Positions 19,076 through 27,734 of a stretch of DNA of 64,000 bases are shown here, piece by piece. The first letter of the stretch is position 1; each line of letters opens with the position of its first letter. The stretch is from Ramlibacter pallidus (GTDB lineage Bacteria > Pseudomonadota > Gammaproteobacteria > Burkholderiales > Burkholderiaceae_C), in NCBI RefSeq assembly GCF_015070875.1, contig NZ_JADDIV010000001.1, forward strand, positions 527,144 through 591,143, in the 5' to 3' direction. A program made the position numbers and the translations under genes. The notes below the pieces were generated by a model. The model made no database searches. It was not told where the DNA came from and saw only the letters and a list, made by a program, of their open reading frames with translations.

Positions 19076-19687
19076 TCAGCCCGCGATGCGGCCGGCCAGG
19101 TCCTGCGCCTGCTTCAGGTGCGCCTGCAGCGTCGGCAGCGTCTTGTCGATGAACGCCTGCAGGTCGCGGTCGGCCACGGTGCTGCGGCTTTGCTGGAAGG
19201 CGTTGATCGCGGCCATGTGGTCCTGCACGCCGGTGTTGCGGATGAATTCGCGGTCGAAGGCCGCGCCGGAGAGGCCTTGCAGCATGGTCACCTTCTGCTG
19301 CAGCGGGGCGGGCAGCCCCGGGGCGATCCGGTGGCCCTTGCGGCCGACCAGCGCCATCAGCTCGTTGTTGTTGGCGGTGTGGTGGTCCACCAGCATCTGG
19401 GCATAGGCGCGCACCTGCGGGTCGGCCGCGCGTGTCAGCGCCACGCGCGACGCTTCGACCTCGTACATGCCGGCGCCGGCGGCCTGCGCCACGAACTGCA
19501 GGTCCGCGGCAGACAGGCGGGCCGCGGCGGCGGGCGTGGTCGTGCTCGTGGCGGACGTGCTCGTGGTGGTGGTGACGGCCGCGGTGGAAGCGCCTGCGCC
19601 CATGCTGGTCTGCTGGCGCGACGCGCAGCCCGCCAGCGCGAGGGCGGCGACGGCGACGAGGGAGAGGGTGACGTGCGACTTGTTCAT
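19076..19687 (-). CDS. DUF4142 domain lipoprotein
   Basis: This 203-residue protein has a lipoprotein signal (LVAVAALALAGC, lipobox Cys at residue 21). A Thr/Ser-rich linker (TAAVTTTTSTSATSTTTP) leads to a DUF4142 four-helix domain with FVAQAAGAGMYEVEASRVAL and YAQMLVDHHTANNNEL. The family resembles ferritin-like bundles and is common among stress-induced envelope proteins, but the biochemical role is unknown. Two TCCTAC motifs lie upstream in the sense direction (19772-19777 and 19866-19871, minus strand). Confidence 0.88.
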   Translation of the reverse strand: MNKSHVTLSLVAVAALALAGCASRQQTSMGAGASTAAVTTTTSTSATSTTTPAAAARLSAADLQFVAQAAGAGMYEVEASRVALTRAADPQVRAYAQMLVDHHTANNNELMALVGRKGHRIAPGLPAPLQQKVTMLQGLSGAAFDREFIRNTGVQDHMAAINAFQQSRSTVADRDLQAFIDKTLPTLQAHLKQAQDLAGRIAG

Positions 19688-19771
19688 CGATGGCTCCTTG
19701 CGTGAATGCGACGCTGCGGATGTTCACCGGTGCAGGACGGCACCGACGTAGTGACAAGTCCGTTGGGCGAT

Positions 19772-19871
19772 GTAGGAAACCGCAAGCGCCGCGCATTCCC
19801 TGGCTCTGCCGGGCGCGCGGCGCCGCCGCCTACAAACGGCCCGCCAGACAACGCGAGGGCGGCGCGTAGGA
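19772..19871 (-). promoter_or_regulatory. Two TCCTAC motifs upstream of the DUF4142 gene
   Basis: GTAGGA on the plus strand (TCCTAC toward the gene) is found at 19772-19777 and 19866-19871, 94 bp apart and 85-184 bp upstream of the start at 19687. This 245-bp intergenic region (19688-19933) also holds the start region of the divergent glycosyltransferase operon. No other feature is seen in it. Confidence 0.3.
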
Positions 19872-19933
19872 CGCAGACTATTTGATCGAACGCCGTGCGC
19901 ATGGTCGCGCAATCGGTGCCGAGAATGGGTCCC

Positions 19934-21115
19934 ATGAAATCACTCGTCGTCTTCTCCCACCTCCGCTGGAACTTCGTCTACCAACGGCCGCAGCACGTGC
20001 TGTCGCGCCTGGCGCTGCGATGGCCCGTGATCTTCATCGAGGAACCGATGCCCGGCGCGGGCGAGGACCGGATCGAGTTCATCGACGCCGCGCCCGGCGT
20101 CGAGGTGTGGCGCCCGCACGTGCGCGGCGCGGCGCACGGCTTCCATGCCGAGCACAAGGCCGTGCTCCAGCGGCTCGTCGGGCAGGCGATGCAGAAGCAG
20201 GGCCTCCGCGACTACTGGATCTGGTTCTACACGCCGATGGCCCTGCCCATGGCCGAGAAGTTGCAGCCCGAGGGCATCGTCTACGACTGCATGGACGAGC
20301 TCTCGCTCTTCCGCGGCGCGCCGCGCGAGCTGATCGACCAGGAAACCGCGCTGTTCAAGGCGGCCGACGTCGTGTTCACTGGCGGCCGCAGCCTGTACAA
20401 CGCCAAGAAGACGCGCCACCGCAACGTGCACTGCTTCCCGAGCAGCGTCGACGCGCTGCATTTCCGTCCCGGCACGGGAGACCACCCCCTGCAGGAGGAC
20501 CTCCCCGCGCCGCGCCTGGGCTATTGCGGCGTCATCGACGAACGCATCGACCTGGAACTGATCGCCGGCGTGGCGGACGCGCGCCCCGACTGGCAGCTCG
20601 TGATGGTGGGGCCCGTGGTGAAGATCGACCCGGCCACTTGCCCGCAGCGTCCCAACGTGCGCTGGCTCGGCCAGCAGGGCTACCAGGACCTGCCTTCCTT
20701 CATCAACGGCTGGGACATCTGCCTGCTGCCCTTCGCGCTCAACGAATCCACCCGCTTCATCAGCCCCACCAAGACGCTGGAGTACATGGCGTGCGGCAAG
20801 CCTTCGGTCAGCACGGCCATCCGCGACGTCGTGGAGCCCTATGGCCACGTCGTGCCGATCCGCGCCGACGCCGCCGGCTTCGTCGAAGCGAGCGACGCGA
20901 TCCTGCGGCGGACGCCGGAAGAACGCGCGGTGCATGACCGCGCGGTCGGCGAGATCATCGCGCGCACCTCCTGGGACGCAACGGCCGCGGCGATGGGCGA
21001 GTTGATCGCCCGGGCCGAGGCGGCGCGCGAGGCGCAGGAGCTCCCCGCCGTCGCCAGCATCGCCGTCGAACTGGCACGCGCCTCCGGCGCCAGCGCCGCC
21101 GCAGGCGCCGCCTGA
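19934..21115 (+). CDS. Glycosyltransferase (GT4-like) of the UDP-Galf module
   Basis: This 393-residue GT-B enzyme opens KSLVVFSHLRWNFVYQRPQH, typical of a glycosyltransferase group next to glf genes. The C-terminal nucleotide-sugar motif FISPTKTLEYMACGKPSVS fits a retaining GT4-like active site. The start ATG at 19934 is preferred over an upstream in-frame ATG at 19895. It is first in the operon GT-glf-glycosidase/RmlD-galE, so a galactofuranose or galactose transfer role is inferred. Donor and acceptor cannot be read from sequence. Confidence 0.85.
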   Translation: MKSLVVFSHLRWNFVYQRPQHVLSRLALRWPVIFIEEPMPGAGEDRIEFIDAAPGVEVWRPHVRGAAHGFHAEHKAVLQRLVGQAMQKQGLRDYWIWFYTPMALPMAEKLQPEGIVYDCMDELSLFRGAPRELIDQETALFKAADVVFTGGRSLYNAKKTRHRNVHCFPSSVDALHFRPGTGDHPLQEDLPAPRLGYCGVIDERIDLELIAGVADARPDWQLVMVGPVVKIDPATCPQRPNVRWLGQQGYQDLPSFINGWDICLLPFALNESTRFISPTKTLEYMACGKPSVSTAIRDVVEPYGHVVPIRADAAGFVEASDAILRRTPEERAVHDRAVGEIIARTSWDATAAAMGELIARAEAAREAQELPAVASIAVELARASGASAAAGAA

Positions 21116-21180
21116 ACCTCCTCCGGCCGGGTCGGCCGCTGGCCGATCCGGCCGACCCGCAGCAGTACCGAGAACCTCCC

Positions 21181-22395
21181 ATGGACAAGATCAGCCAACA
21201 CCTCGAGCGGGCCGCCGCGGCCACCATTCCCGGCCGCGCCGGGTTCGACTACCTCATCGTCGGCGCCGGCTTCGCCGGCAGCGTGCTGGCCGAAAGGCTG
21301 GCCAACGTGCTGGGCCAGCGTGTGCTCATCGTCGACAAGCGCCCGCACATCGGCGGCAATGCCTACGACCGCTACGACGACGCGGGCGTGCTGGTGCACC
21401 CGTACGGACCGCACATCTTCCATACCAACTCGGAGGACATCTTCGAGTACCTCTCGACGTTCACGCAGTGGCGGCCGTACCAGCACCGCGTGCTCGCCAG
21501 CGTCGACGGCCAGATGGTGCCGATGCCGATCAACCTGGACACCATCAACAAGCTGTACGGCCTGAACCTGACCTCCTTCGAGGTCGAGAAGTTCTTCGAA
21601 TCGGTCGCCGAGAAGAAGGACGAGGTGAAGACCTCCGAGGACGTCGTGGTCAGCAAGGTGGGGCGCGAGCTGTACAACAAGTTCTTCCGCGGCTACACGC
21701 GCAAGCAGTGGGGGCTGGACCCGTCCGAGCTGGACGCCAGCGTCACCGCGCGGGTTCCCACCCGCACCAACCGGGACGACCGCTATTTCGCCGACAAGTT
21801 CCAGGCCATGCCGCTGCACGGCTACACCCGCATGTTCGAGAGGATGCTGGCGCACCCGAACATCAAGGTGATGCTGAACACGGACTACCGGGAGATCGCG
21901 GACGTGCTGCCGTGGAAGCACATGGTGTACACGGGCCCGGTCGACGAGTTCTTCGACTGCAAGTACGGCAAGCTGCCTTACCGCAGCCTGCGGTTCGAGC
22001 ACGTCAACATGCCCCGCGAGCGCTTCCAGCCGGTCGGCACGGTGAACTATCCCAACGACTACGGCTACACGCGCATCAGCGAGTTCAAGCACATCACCGG
22101 TCAGGAACACCCGACCACCTCGGTGGTCTACGAATACCCTTGTGCCGAGGGCGACCCTTACTACCCGGTGCCGCGGCCCGAGAACGCGGAGCTGTACCGC
22201 AAGTACGAGGCCGAGGCGGAAGCCACGCCGAACGTCACCTTCGTCGGCCGCCTCGCGACCTATCGCTACTACAACATGGACCAGGTGGTCGGCCAGGCGC
22301 TGGCCGCCTTCCGCAAGCTGCAGGCCGCGCACGACGCCACGCAACGCACCCTCGGCGAGGCCGCGGCCCTGGCGACGACCGCGGCGGCCGGCTGA
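21181..22395 (+). CDS. glf: UDP-galactopyranose mutase
   Basis: This 404-residue FAD enzyme converts UDP-galactopyranose to UDP-galactofuranose, the donor for Galf-containing glycans. The FAD motif is YLIVGAGFAGSVLAERLA. Conserved features include HIGGNAYDRYDDAGVLVHPY, GPHIFHT, the substrate-binding RKQWGLDPSEL, and TVNYPNDYGYTRISEFKH. It has a slightly extended N-terminus (DKISQHLERAAAATIPG) and a C-terminal tail. Its stop overlaps the next start by 1 nt, and galE two genes on supplies its substrate. Confidence 0.96.
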   Translation: MDKISQHLERAAAATIPGRAGFDYLIVGAGFAGSVLAERLANVLGQRVLIVDKRPHIGGNAYDRYDDAGVLVHPYGPHIFHTNSEDIFEYLSTFTQWRPYQHRVLASVDGQMVPMPINLDTINKLYGLNLTSFEVEKFFESVAEKKDEVKTSEDVVVSKVGRELYNKFFRGYTRKQWGLDPSELDASVTARVPTRTNRDDRYFADKFQAMPLHGYTRMFERMLAHPNIKVMLNTDYREIADVLPWKHMVYTGPVDEFFDCKYGKLPYRSLRFEHVNMPRERFQPVGTVNYPNDYGYTRISEFKHITGQEHPTTSVVYEYPCAEGDPYYPVPRPENAELYRKYEAEAEATPNVTFVGRLATYRYYNMDQVVGQALAAFRKLQAAHDATQRTLGEAAALATTAAAG

Positions 22396-24572
22396 TGCCG
22401 CTGGAGCTCTGGGCCGGCCCCGAGTGCACCTTCAACCGCGTCGGCGACCGGTTCAAGGACCAGCTCGCGGCCAGCGGATTCGCCGAGCGGCTGGACGACC
22501 TGGACCGGCTCGCGGGGCTCGGGGTGCGGCGCGTGCGCTTCCCGCTGGTGTGGGAACGCACCGAATCCGAGCGCGGGCGCTTCGCCTGGGAGTGGAGCGA
22601 CCTGCGCATCGCCCGGCTGCGCGAACTCGGGGTGGCGCCGATCGCCGGCCTGGTGCACCACGGCAGCGGCCCGCGCTGGACCGACCTGCTGGACCCGGCC
22701 TTCCCTGAACTGCTGGCCGGGTACGCCCGTGCCGCCGCGGAGCGCTATCCGGACGTCGAGGACTGGACGCCGGTGAACGAGCCGCTCACGACGGCGCGTT
22801 TCAGCGGGCTCTACGGCTTCTGGTACCCGCACCGGCACGACGACGCGAGCTTCGTGCGCGCGCTGCTGCACGAGCTGCGCGGCACGGTCCTCGCCATGCG
22901 CGCCATCCGCGAGGTGAACCCGCGCGCGCGGCTGGTGCAGACCGAGGACCTCGGGTTCATCACGAGTGCGCCTTCGCTGGCCGACCAGGCGGCGTTCGAG
23001 AACCTGCGGCGCTGGCTGACGTTCGACCTGCTCACGGGCCGGGTCGGCCCGGGCCACGGACTCTGGGACTACCTGCGGACCGCCGGCGGCGCGACCGAGG
23101 CGGAGCTCCTCTTCTTCCGCGATGCGCCGTGCCCACCGGACATCGTGGGCATCAACAGCTATCTCACCAGCGAACGGCACCTGGACGACCGGGTCGACCT
23201 GTACCCGCCGCACTACCTGGGCGGCAACGGCCGCGACCGCTATGCCGACATCGAGGCCGTGCGCGTGCTCGGCGCCATCGTCGGCAGCTTCGAGGCGCGC
23301 CTTCGCGAGACCGCGCAGCGCTATGGCCTGCCGGTCGCCATCACCGAGGTGCACCTCGGCTGCACGCGCGAGGAGCAGCTGCGGTGGCTGCACCATGCGT
23401 GGCGCGGCGCCGAGGCGGTTCGGGCCGAAGGGCACGACATCCGTGCGCTCACCTGCTGGGCGGCTTTCGGCAGCCACGACTGGAACAGCCTGGTGACGCG
23501 CGACGACGGGCACTACGAGCCCGGCCTGTGGGACGTCCGCTCGGACCCGCCCCGCCCCACCGCGCTGGCCGCGCTGGCGCGCGAGCTGGCCACCGGCCAG
23601 GCGCCGACCCATCCCGTGCTCGACGCGCCGGGCTGGTGGCAGCGGGAAGACCGCCTCGCCTACCCTGCGCACGGCGACGTGCAGGCGGCGCGCGTGCGCG
23701 GCCGGCCGCTGCTGATCACCGGCGCGACGGGCACGCTGGGCCAGGCCTTCGCGCACGCCTGCCGCTCGCGTGGCCTGCCGTACCACCTCCTGCACCGCGC
23801 GGAGCTGGACGTGGGGGACCCGGCCAGCGTGGAAGCGGCGCTGGAGCACTGGCAACCCTGGGCCATCGTCAACACCGCCGGCTTCGTGCGGGTGGACGAC
23901 GCCGAGGACGACGGGCGCCAGTGGCGCGAGAACGTGACGGGGCCCCAGCTGCTGGCGCAGGCGTGCGCGCGCGAGGGCGTGCGCCTCGTGACCTTCTCCA
24001 GCGACCTGGTGTTCGACGGCCTCCACACGGCGCCGTACATCGAGCGGGACATGCCGCGTCCATTGAATGCCTACGGCCGCGCCAAGCACGAGGCGGAACG
24101 GCGCGTGCTCGCCTTGGCGCCCGGCGCGCTGGTGGTCCGCACCGCCGCCTTCTTCGGGCCGCACGACCGCCACAACTTCGTCACCTGCGCGCTCGGGGCG
24201 CTGCGGCGCGGCGAGCGCTGGCAAGCCGCGCAGGACCAGTGGATCTCGCCCACTTACGTGCCGGACCTCGTGAGCGCCACGCTCGACCTGCTCGTGGACG
24301 GCGAGTCCGGCATCTGGCACCTGGCCAACCGGGGCGTGGTGAGCTGGGCCGACCTGGCGCTGATGGCCGCCGGGGCGGCACGCCTGGACACCACGCTCAT
24401 CGAGCCGGTCCCGGGGAACGCCCTCGGCCAGCGTGCCGTCCGTCCGCGCTACGTGCCGCTGGCCAGCGAACGCGGCGTTATCATGCCCGTGCTCGAGGAC
24501 GCCCTGGGACGCTACCTTGCCGAAGCCGCCGCGCACGCCGCGCGGTCCACCGAAGCCCCTGCCCTGCCATGA
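22395..24572 (+). CDS. Fusion: GH1-like glycoside hydrolase + dTDP-4-dehydrorhamnose reductase-like (RmlD) domain
   Basis: The 725-residue protein has two enzyme domains. Residues ~1-415 resemble family 1 glycosidases, with the acid/base Glu129 in WTPVNEPL and a candidate nucleophile Glu318 in VAITEVHLG. Residues ~436-720 are an extended short-chain dehydrogenase of the RmlD type, with Rossmann motif LLITGATGTLGQAF (440s), FSSDLVFDG, and catalytic Tyr560/Lys564 in AYGRAKHEAE. It overlaps glf by 1 nt and galE by 4 nt. The fusion suggests coupled handling of a sugar and a nucleotide sugar in envelope glycan synthesis. The exact reactions are unknown, and the GH half may act as a transglycosidase or be non-hydrolytic. 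Confidence 0.85.
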   Translation: MPLELWAGPECTFNRVGDRFKDQLAASGFAERLDDLDRLAGLGVRRVRFPLVWERTESERGRFAWEWSDLRIARLRELGVAPIAGLVHHGSGPRWTDLLDPAFPELLAGYARAAAERYPDVEDWTPVNEPLTTARFSGLYGFWYPHRHDDASFVRALLHELRGTVLAMRAIREVNPRARLVQTEDLGFITSAPSLADQAAFENLRRWLTFDLLTGRVGPGHGLWDYLRTAGGATEAELLFFRDAPCPPDIVGINSYLTSERHLDDRVDLYPPHYLGGNGRDRYADIEAVRVLGAIVGSFEARLRETAQRYGLPVAITEVHLGCTREEQLRWLHHAWRGAEAVRAEGHDIRALTCWAAFGSHDWNSLVTRDDGHYEPGLWDVRSDPPRPTALAALARELATGQAPTHPVLDAPGWWQREDRLAYPAHGDVQAARVRGRPLLITGATGTLGQAFAHACRSRGLPYHLLHRAELDVGDPASVEAALEHWQPWAIVNTAGFVRVDDAEDDGRQWRENVTGPQLLAQACAREGVRLVTFSSDLVFDGLHTAPYIERDMPRPLNAYGRAKHEAERRVLALAPGALVVRTAAFFGPHDRHNFVTCALGALRRGERWQAAQDQWISPTYVPDLVSATLDLLVDGESGIWHLANRGVVSWADLALMAAGAARLDTTLIEPVPGNALGQRAVRPRYVPLASERGVIMPVLEDALGRYLAEAAAHAARSTEAPALP

Positions 24573-25567
24573 CCCTTTCGTCCCTTCCCTGCGTCGTCGT
24601 CGCCGGCGGCGCCGGCTACATCGGCTCGCACATGGTCCGCATGCTCTCGGAGTGCGGCTACCACGCGGTCGTGGTCGACAACCTGGCCACCGGCCACGCG
24701 GAGGCCGCACGTGACGCCACCTTCCGCCAGGGCGACATCGGCGACGCCGCGTTCATGGAGCCGCTGCTGCGCGAGTTCCGCCCGCAATGCGTCATGCACT
24801 TCGCGGCGGCCAGCCTGGTCGGGGAGTCGATGACGGCGCCGGCCAGGTACTGGCGCAACAACCTCGTGCAGACGCTGGGCCTGCTGGACACGATGCTCGC
24901 CTGCGACATCCGGCAGTTCATCTTCTCCTCCACCGCGGCCGTCTACGGCAACCCGGTCGAAGTGCCGATCACCGAGCAGCATCCGCAGCGGCCGATCAAC
25001 CCCTACGGCAACAGCAAGCTGGCGGTGGAGACGGCGCTGCAGGACTACGCGCGCGCCTACGGGCTGCGCTCGATCACGCTGCGCTACTTCAACGCGGCCG
25101 GCGCGCATCCGGACGGCACGCTGGGCGAGCGGCACGAGCCCGAGACGCACCTGATCCCGCTGGTGCTGCAGGTGGCGTCGGGGCGCCGTGCGTTCATCTC
25201 GCGCTTCGGCTCGGACTTCCCCACGCCCGACGGCTCCTGCGTGCGCGACTACATCCACGTGCAGGACCTGTGCACCGCACACCTGCTCGCGTTGAAGAAG
25301 CTGGAGGAAGGTGCCGTGACCGCCGTCTACAACCTGGGCAACGGCAACGGACACTCGGTCAACGAGGTGATCGAGGCCGCGCGCCGCGTGACCGGCCACC
25401 CGATCCCGCTGCGCGACGATCCGCGCCGCGAAGGGGACCCGCCGGTGCTGGTGGCGGACGCGACCCGGGCGCGGCAGGATCTCGGCTGGATCCCCCAGTA
25501 CCCCGACATCGAGCAGATCATCGCCCACGCCTGGCAGTGGGAGCAGAAGGGAATGGGGCACGGCTGA
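24569..25567 (+). CDS. galE: UDP-glucose 4-epimerase
   Basis: This 332-residue NAD-dependent short-chain dehydrogenase interconverts UDP-glucose and UDP-galactose. The Rossmann motif is VVAGGAGYIGSHMV, the catalytic Ser/Thr region FSSTAAVYGNP and the Tyr-Lys pair NPYGNSKLAVE; LRYFNAAGAHPDG and VRDYIHVQDL are typical of GalE. The ATG overlaps the previous stop (ATGA at 24569-24572). It supplies UDP-Gal for glf and closes the Leloir pathway with the converging galK-galT operon, whose end is 36 bp away. Confidence 0.95.
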   Translation: MTLSSLPCVVVAGGAGYIGSHMVRMLSECGYHAVVVDNLATGHAEAARDATFRQGDIGDAAFMEPLLREFRPQCVMHFAAASLVGESMTAPARYWRNNLVQTLGLLDTMLACDIRQFIFSSTAAVYGNPVEVPITEQHPQRPINPYGNSKLAVETALQDYARAYGLRSITLRYFNAAGAHPDGTLGERHEPETHLIPLVLQVASGRRAFISRFGSDFPTPDGSCVRDYIHVQDLCTAHLLALKKLEEGAVTAVYNLGNGNGHSVNEVIEAARRVTGHPIPLRDDPRREGDPPVLVADATRARQDLGWIPQYPDIEQIIAHAWQWEQKGMGHG

Positions 25568-25602
25568 GGCCGACGGCCCTGTGGCGGCGCTGGCTCGGGC
25601 AC

Positions 25603-26652
25603 TCAGGGCACCAGCTGCTTCCCCTGGTGCCCGGCGCCGTTGTACTTCTCCAGCACCGATTGCGCCACCTGCCGTTCCGCGCCGCTGCGGCAAAGCGCCA
25701 CGCAGGCGCCGCCGAAGCCGGCGCCGGTGAGGCGCGCGCCGAACACGCCCGGCTCCGCCTGCAGCCAGCGCACCAGCAGGTCGAGTTCCGGCGTGGAGAC
25801 GGAATAGTCGTCGCGCAGGCTGAAGTGCGATTCGTTCATCAGCTTGCCGAAGGCGACCGGGTCCGTGCACCCGGCGGCTTGCAGCACGCGCGCGTTCTCG
25901 GTGAACACGTGCCGCGCCCGCCGCAGCAGCAGCGGCGGCAGCACCGCGAGTTCGCCTTCCCGCTGCACGTCGCGCAGGGAGGCCACGCCCAGCATCCGCG
26001 CCGCCGCCTCGCATTCGCTGCGGCGCTCGTTGTACCCGCTGCCTGCCAGCGTCCGCGGCACGCCCGAATCCAGCACCAGGACCGTGCTGCCCGGCGGCAG
26101 CGGCACGTCGCGCCGCTCCAGCGACCGCGTGTCGATCAGCAGCGCGCGGTCGGTGCCGGCCAGGCTGGAGGCCATCTGGTCCATGATCCCGCAGCGCACG
26201 CCGGCGTATTCGATCTCCGCGCGCTGCGCGAGCTGCGCGACCTGCACGTCGTCGAAGGGCAGGTCCAGCAGCGTGCGCAGGCAGCGCAGCGTCGCCACCT
26301 CCAGCGCCGCGCTCGACGACAGCCCCACGCCGATCGGCACCTCGGAGTGGACCTCGATGTCGAGGCCCGGCACGTCCGCGCGTTCGGCCCGCGCGAGGGC
26401 GAGGCAGCCGAAGACGTAGCTGGCGAAGTGTTCGGCGGGGGGCGCGTCGAAGCCGAATGACACGCTCTGCCCGAGCTCGGCCGCATGCAGGTTGAACCGG
26501 TCCGTGCCATTGCGCCACATGGCCACCCGCGTGCGCTGCGCGATCGCCACCGGCAGCACGAAGCCGTCGTTGTAGTCGGTGTGTTCGCCCAGCAGGTTGA
26601 CGCGCCCCGGCGCGTCGGCGACGGCGTCCGCCGGCCTCTCGTGCAGCGTCAT
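25603..26652 (-). CDS. galK: Galactokinase
   Basis: This 349-residue GHMP kinase phosphorylates galactose to galactose-1-phosphate. The galactokinase signature [19 protein letters not shown], the ATP loop [15 protein letters not shown], and the GHMP C-terminal motif [12 protein letters not shown] are all present. The start overlaps the galT stop by 4 nt. The N-terminus is short but ends up at the conserved [12 protein letters not shown] position as expected. It is convergent with galE. Confidence 0.95.
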   Translation of the reverse strand: MTLHERPADAVADAPGRVNLLGEHTDYNDGFVLPVAIAQRTRVAMWRNGTDRFNLHAAELGQSVSFGFDAPPAEHFASYVFGCLALARAERADVPGLDIEVHSEVPIGVGLSSSAALEVATLRCLRTLLDLPFDDVQVAQLAQRAEIEYAGVRCGIMDQMASSLAGTDRALLIDTRSLERRDVPLPPGSTVLVLDSGVPRTLAGSGYNERRSECEAAARMLGVASLRDVQREGELAVLPPLLLRRARHVFTENARVLQAAGCTDPVAFGKLMNESHFSLRDDYSVSTPELDLLVRWLQAEPGVFGARLTGAGFGGACVALCRSGAERQVAQSVLEKYNGAGHQGKQLVP

Positions 26653-27734
26653 GCGATCCTCGCTTCCACCTGCTGCAGCTCGCGCGCCTTCTCCTCCGGC
26701 AGCGCATCCATGGCGAAGAAGCCGGCGGCGAGTTCGGTTCCGGCCAGGTACTTGAGCCGGTCGCGCGTGCGGTAAGGCGGCCACAGCTGCGCGTGCAGGT
26801 GCGACTCGGGGTGCGGCCGGCCGTCGGTGGGCGCCTGGTACCAGGCCATCAGGTAGGGGAAGGGGCGCTGCCACAGGCCGTCGAACTTGAGCAGCACGGT
26901 CTTCAGCGCGCGCGCGAGGTCGGCGCGCTCCGCATCGCCCAACTGCGCGAAGCCCTCTACAGGCCGGGTCGGCGCGATCCACACTTCGTACGGATAGCGC
27001 GCGCAGGCCGGCACGAAGGCGACCGCGTGCGGCCCTTCGTAGAGCATGCGGGCGCCGTCGCGCCGCTCGGCCTCGATGTGCATCTCCAGCACCCCGCGGC
27101 CATGCTTCGCAAGGTGCTCCTCCGCCACCTGCTGCATGCGCGCGGGCACCGGCGGCACCACGGGATAGGCGTAGATCTGTCCATGGGGATGGTGCAGCGT
27201 CACGCCGACTTCGGCGCCACGGTTCTCGAAGGGCAGCACATACCGGATCGCCTCCTCCGCGCCGAGGCGTGCGGTGCGGTCGCCCCACACCTGCAGCAGC
27301 AGTTCGATGTGGTCCAGCGACAAGGCGCCCAGCGACGACCCGCGGTCCTGCGTGAACACCACGACCTCGCAACGGCCGTGCGCCGGCGCCGTCGGCACGA
27401 TCAGCTGCGGCGGCGCGGGCACGGAGCCGCCCAGCGACGGGAAGCGGTTCTCGAACACGGCGATGTCCCAAGGCCCCTCCGGCACCTCGGTCGGGTTCGA
27501 CGGGTCGGTCATCGGCGCGAGCGGGTTGTACTCGGGCGGCGGCAGGAAGGTGCGGCCCTGCCGGTGCGCCGCATACGTCACCCATTCGCCGCGCAGCGGG
27601 TGCCAGCGCAGGTGGGCGCCACCGGCCAGCGGGTCGCGGAACGGGCTGGGGGCGGCCAGGCCCGGCGGCAGCGGCCGCCGCGCATAGAGCGTCATGCGGC
27701 GGCCGTCCGGTTTCGTCAGCTCCAGGGCGTGCAT
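26649..27734 (-). CDS. galT: Galactose-1-phosphate uridylyltransferase
   Basis: This 361-residue HIT-superfamily enzyme exchanges Gal-1-P and UDP-glucose for Glc-1-P and UDP-galactose. The active-site motif [11 protein letters not shown] contains the nucleophilic His. The opening [15 protein letters not shown] with [19 protein letters not shown] is typical of the GalT family, as is [13 protein letters not shown] near the end. The gene overlaps the GH2 gene by 1 nt upstream and galK by 4 nt downstream, forming one operon. Confidence 0.95.
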   Translation of the reverse strand: MHALELTKPDGRRMTLYARRPLPPGLAAPSPFRDPLAGGAHLRWHPLRGEWVTYAAHRQGRTFLPPPEYNPLAPMTDPSNPTEVPEGPWDIAVFENRFPSLGGSVPAPPQLIVPTAPAHGRCEVVVFTQDRGSSLGALSLDHIELLLQVWGDRTARLGAEEAIRYVLPFENRGAEVGVTLHHPHGQIYAYPVVPPVPARMQQVAEEHLAKHGRGVLEMHIEAERRDGARMLYEGPHAVAFVPACARYPYEVWIAPTRPVEGFAQLGDAERADLARALKTVLLKFDGLWQRPFPYLMAWYQAPTDGRPHPESHLHAQLWPPYRTRDRLKYLAGTELAAGFFAMDALPEEKARELQQVEARIA

